A DNA stretch of 15,270 nt, taken from contig JAGVZJ010000017.1 of the NCBI GenBank assembly GCA_018302725.1, positions 1 to 15,270 on the forward strand. Reading direction: 5' to 3'. This DNA comes from Candidatus Woesearchaeota archaeon (lineage in GTDB: Archaea; Nanobdellota; Nanobdellia; SCGC-AAA011-G17; GW2011-AR20). How positions within the stretch are numbered: position 1 is the first letter of the stretch; every line of letters begins with the position of its first letter. Position numbers and translations under genes: made by a program. The notes beneath the pieces were generated by a model that saw only the letters and a list, made by a program, of their open reading frames with translations, ran no database searches and was not told the DNA's origin. Shown here piece after piece: positions 15,235 through 15,270 of the stretch.

Positions 15235-15270
15235 ATGAAGCTAATTCTCTTCTTAATCTTTCCTCTTCAT
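15235..15270 (+). CDS. Start of next gene, cut by window edge
   Basis: An ATG 4 bases after the VWA stop opens a frame to the window end, encoding MKLILFLIFPLH. The hydrophobic run right after a lysine looks like the start of a signal peptide or membrane helix. It is close enough to continue the MoxR operon, where a second VWA or another membrane protein is common, but only 12 codons are visible. Confidence 0.4.
   Translation, partial: MKLILFLIFPLH

Noticed and set aside
1..15270. CRISPR array, insertion sequence, prophage or toxin-antitoxin module
   Set aside because: No regularly spaced direct repeats, transposase or recombinase motifs, or paired small toxin-like genes were seen on either strand.

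Overview
The window looks archaeal, most likely from an AT-rich DPANN-type lineage (Woesearchaeota/Pacearchaeota-like; this placement is an inference from gene style). Evidence: an archaeal/eukaryotic-type prolyl-tRNA synthetase with a Cys-rich C-terminal module ending in FGKSY; a tRNA gene with a bulge-helix-bulge intron and no encoded CCA; TATA-box promoters, several about 25-30 nt from a start codon as in leaderless transcripts; an M42 peptidase; and very sequon-rich surface proteins.

Layout. Positions 1-581 hold the end of an unrecognised protein with a calcium-loop-like motif. A DHH-family phosphoesterase (728-1712) follows, broken by a frameshift and an apparent small deletion. It overlaps by 4 nt a secreted transglutaminase-like protein (1709-3628), whose stop overlaps the stop of a convergent prolyl-tRNA synthetase gene (3625-5047, minus). 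The proS frame is interrupted by one apparent extra base near its 5' end. Upstream of proS, also on the minus strand, are tRNA-Arg(UCG) with a 17-nt intron (5089-5179), an M42 aminopeptidase (5220-6248) and a possible 35-residue basic protein (6254-6361).

A divergent intergenic region with a perfect 13-bp inverted repeat over a TATA box (6465-6503) separates this block from a plus-strand surface-protein locus that fills the rest of the window. The locus has two paralogous, single-pass membrane-anchored, probable N-glycoproteins (6521-9907 and 9949-12255). They are followed by a tightly packed MoxR AAA+ ATPase, DUF58 protein and membrane VWA protein (12315-15230), and by the first 12 codons of another gene with a hydrophobic N-terminus at the right edge.

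How the genes may work together. MoxR-DUF58-VWA sets are known as chaperone-like modules that act on metal-binding or membrane/surface proteins. Their placement directly behind the two large ectodomain proteins suggests, by inference only, that these are clients or partners. No CRISPR array, insertion sequence, rRNA or origin was seen. No gene-free stretch exceeds 300 bases; the longest gaps are about 146-160 bases (582-727 and 6362-6520) and both contain promoter-like elements.
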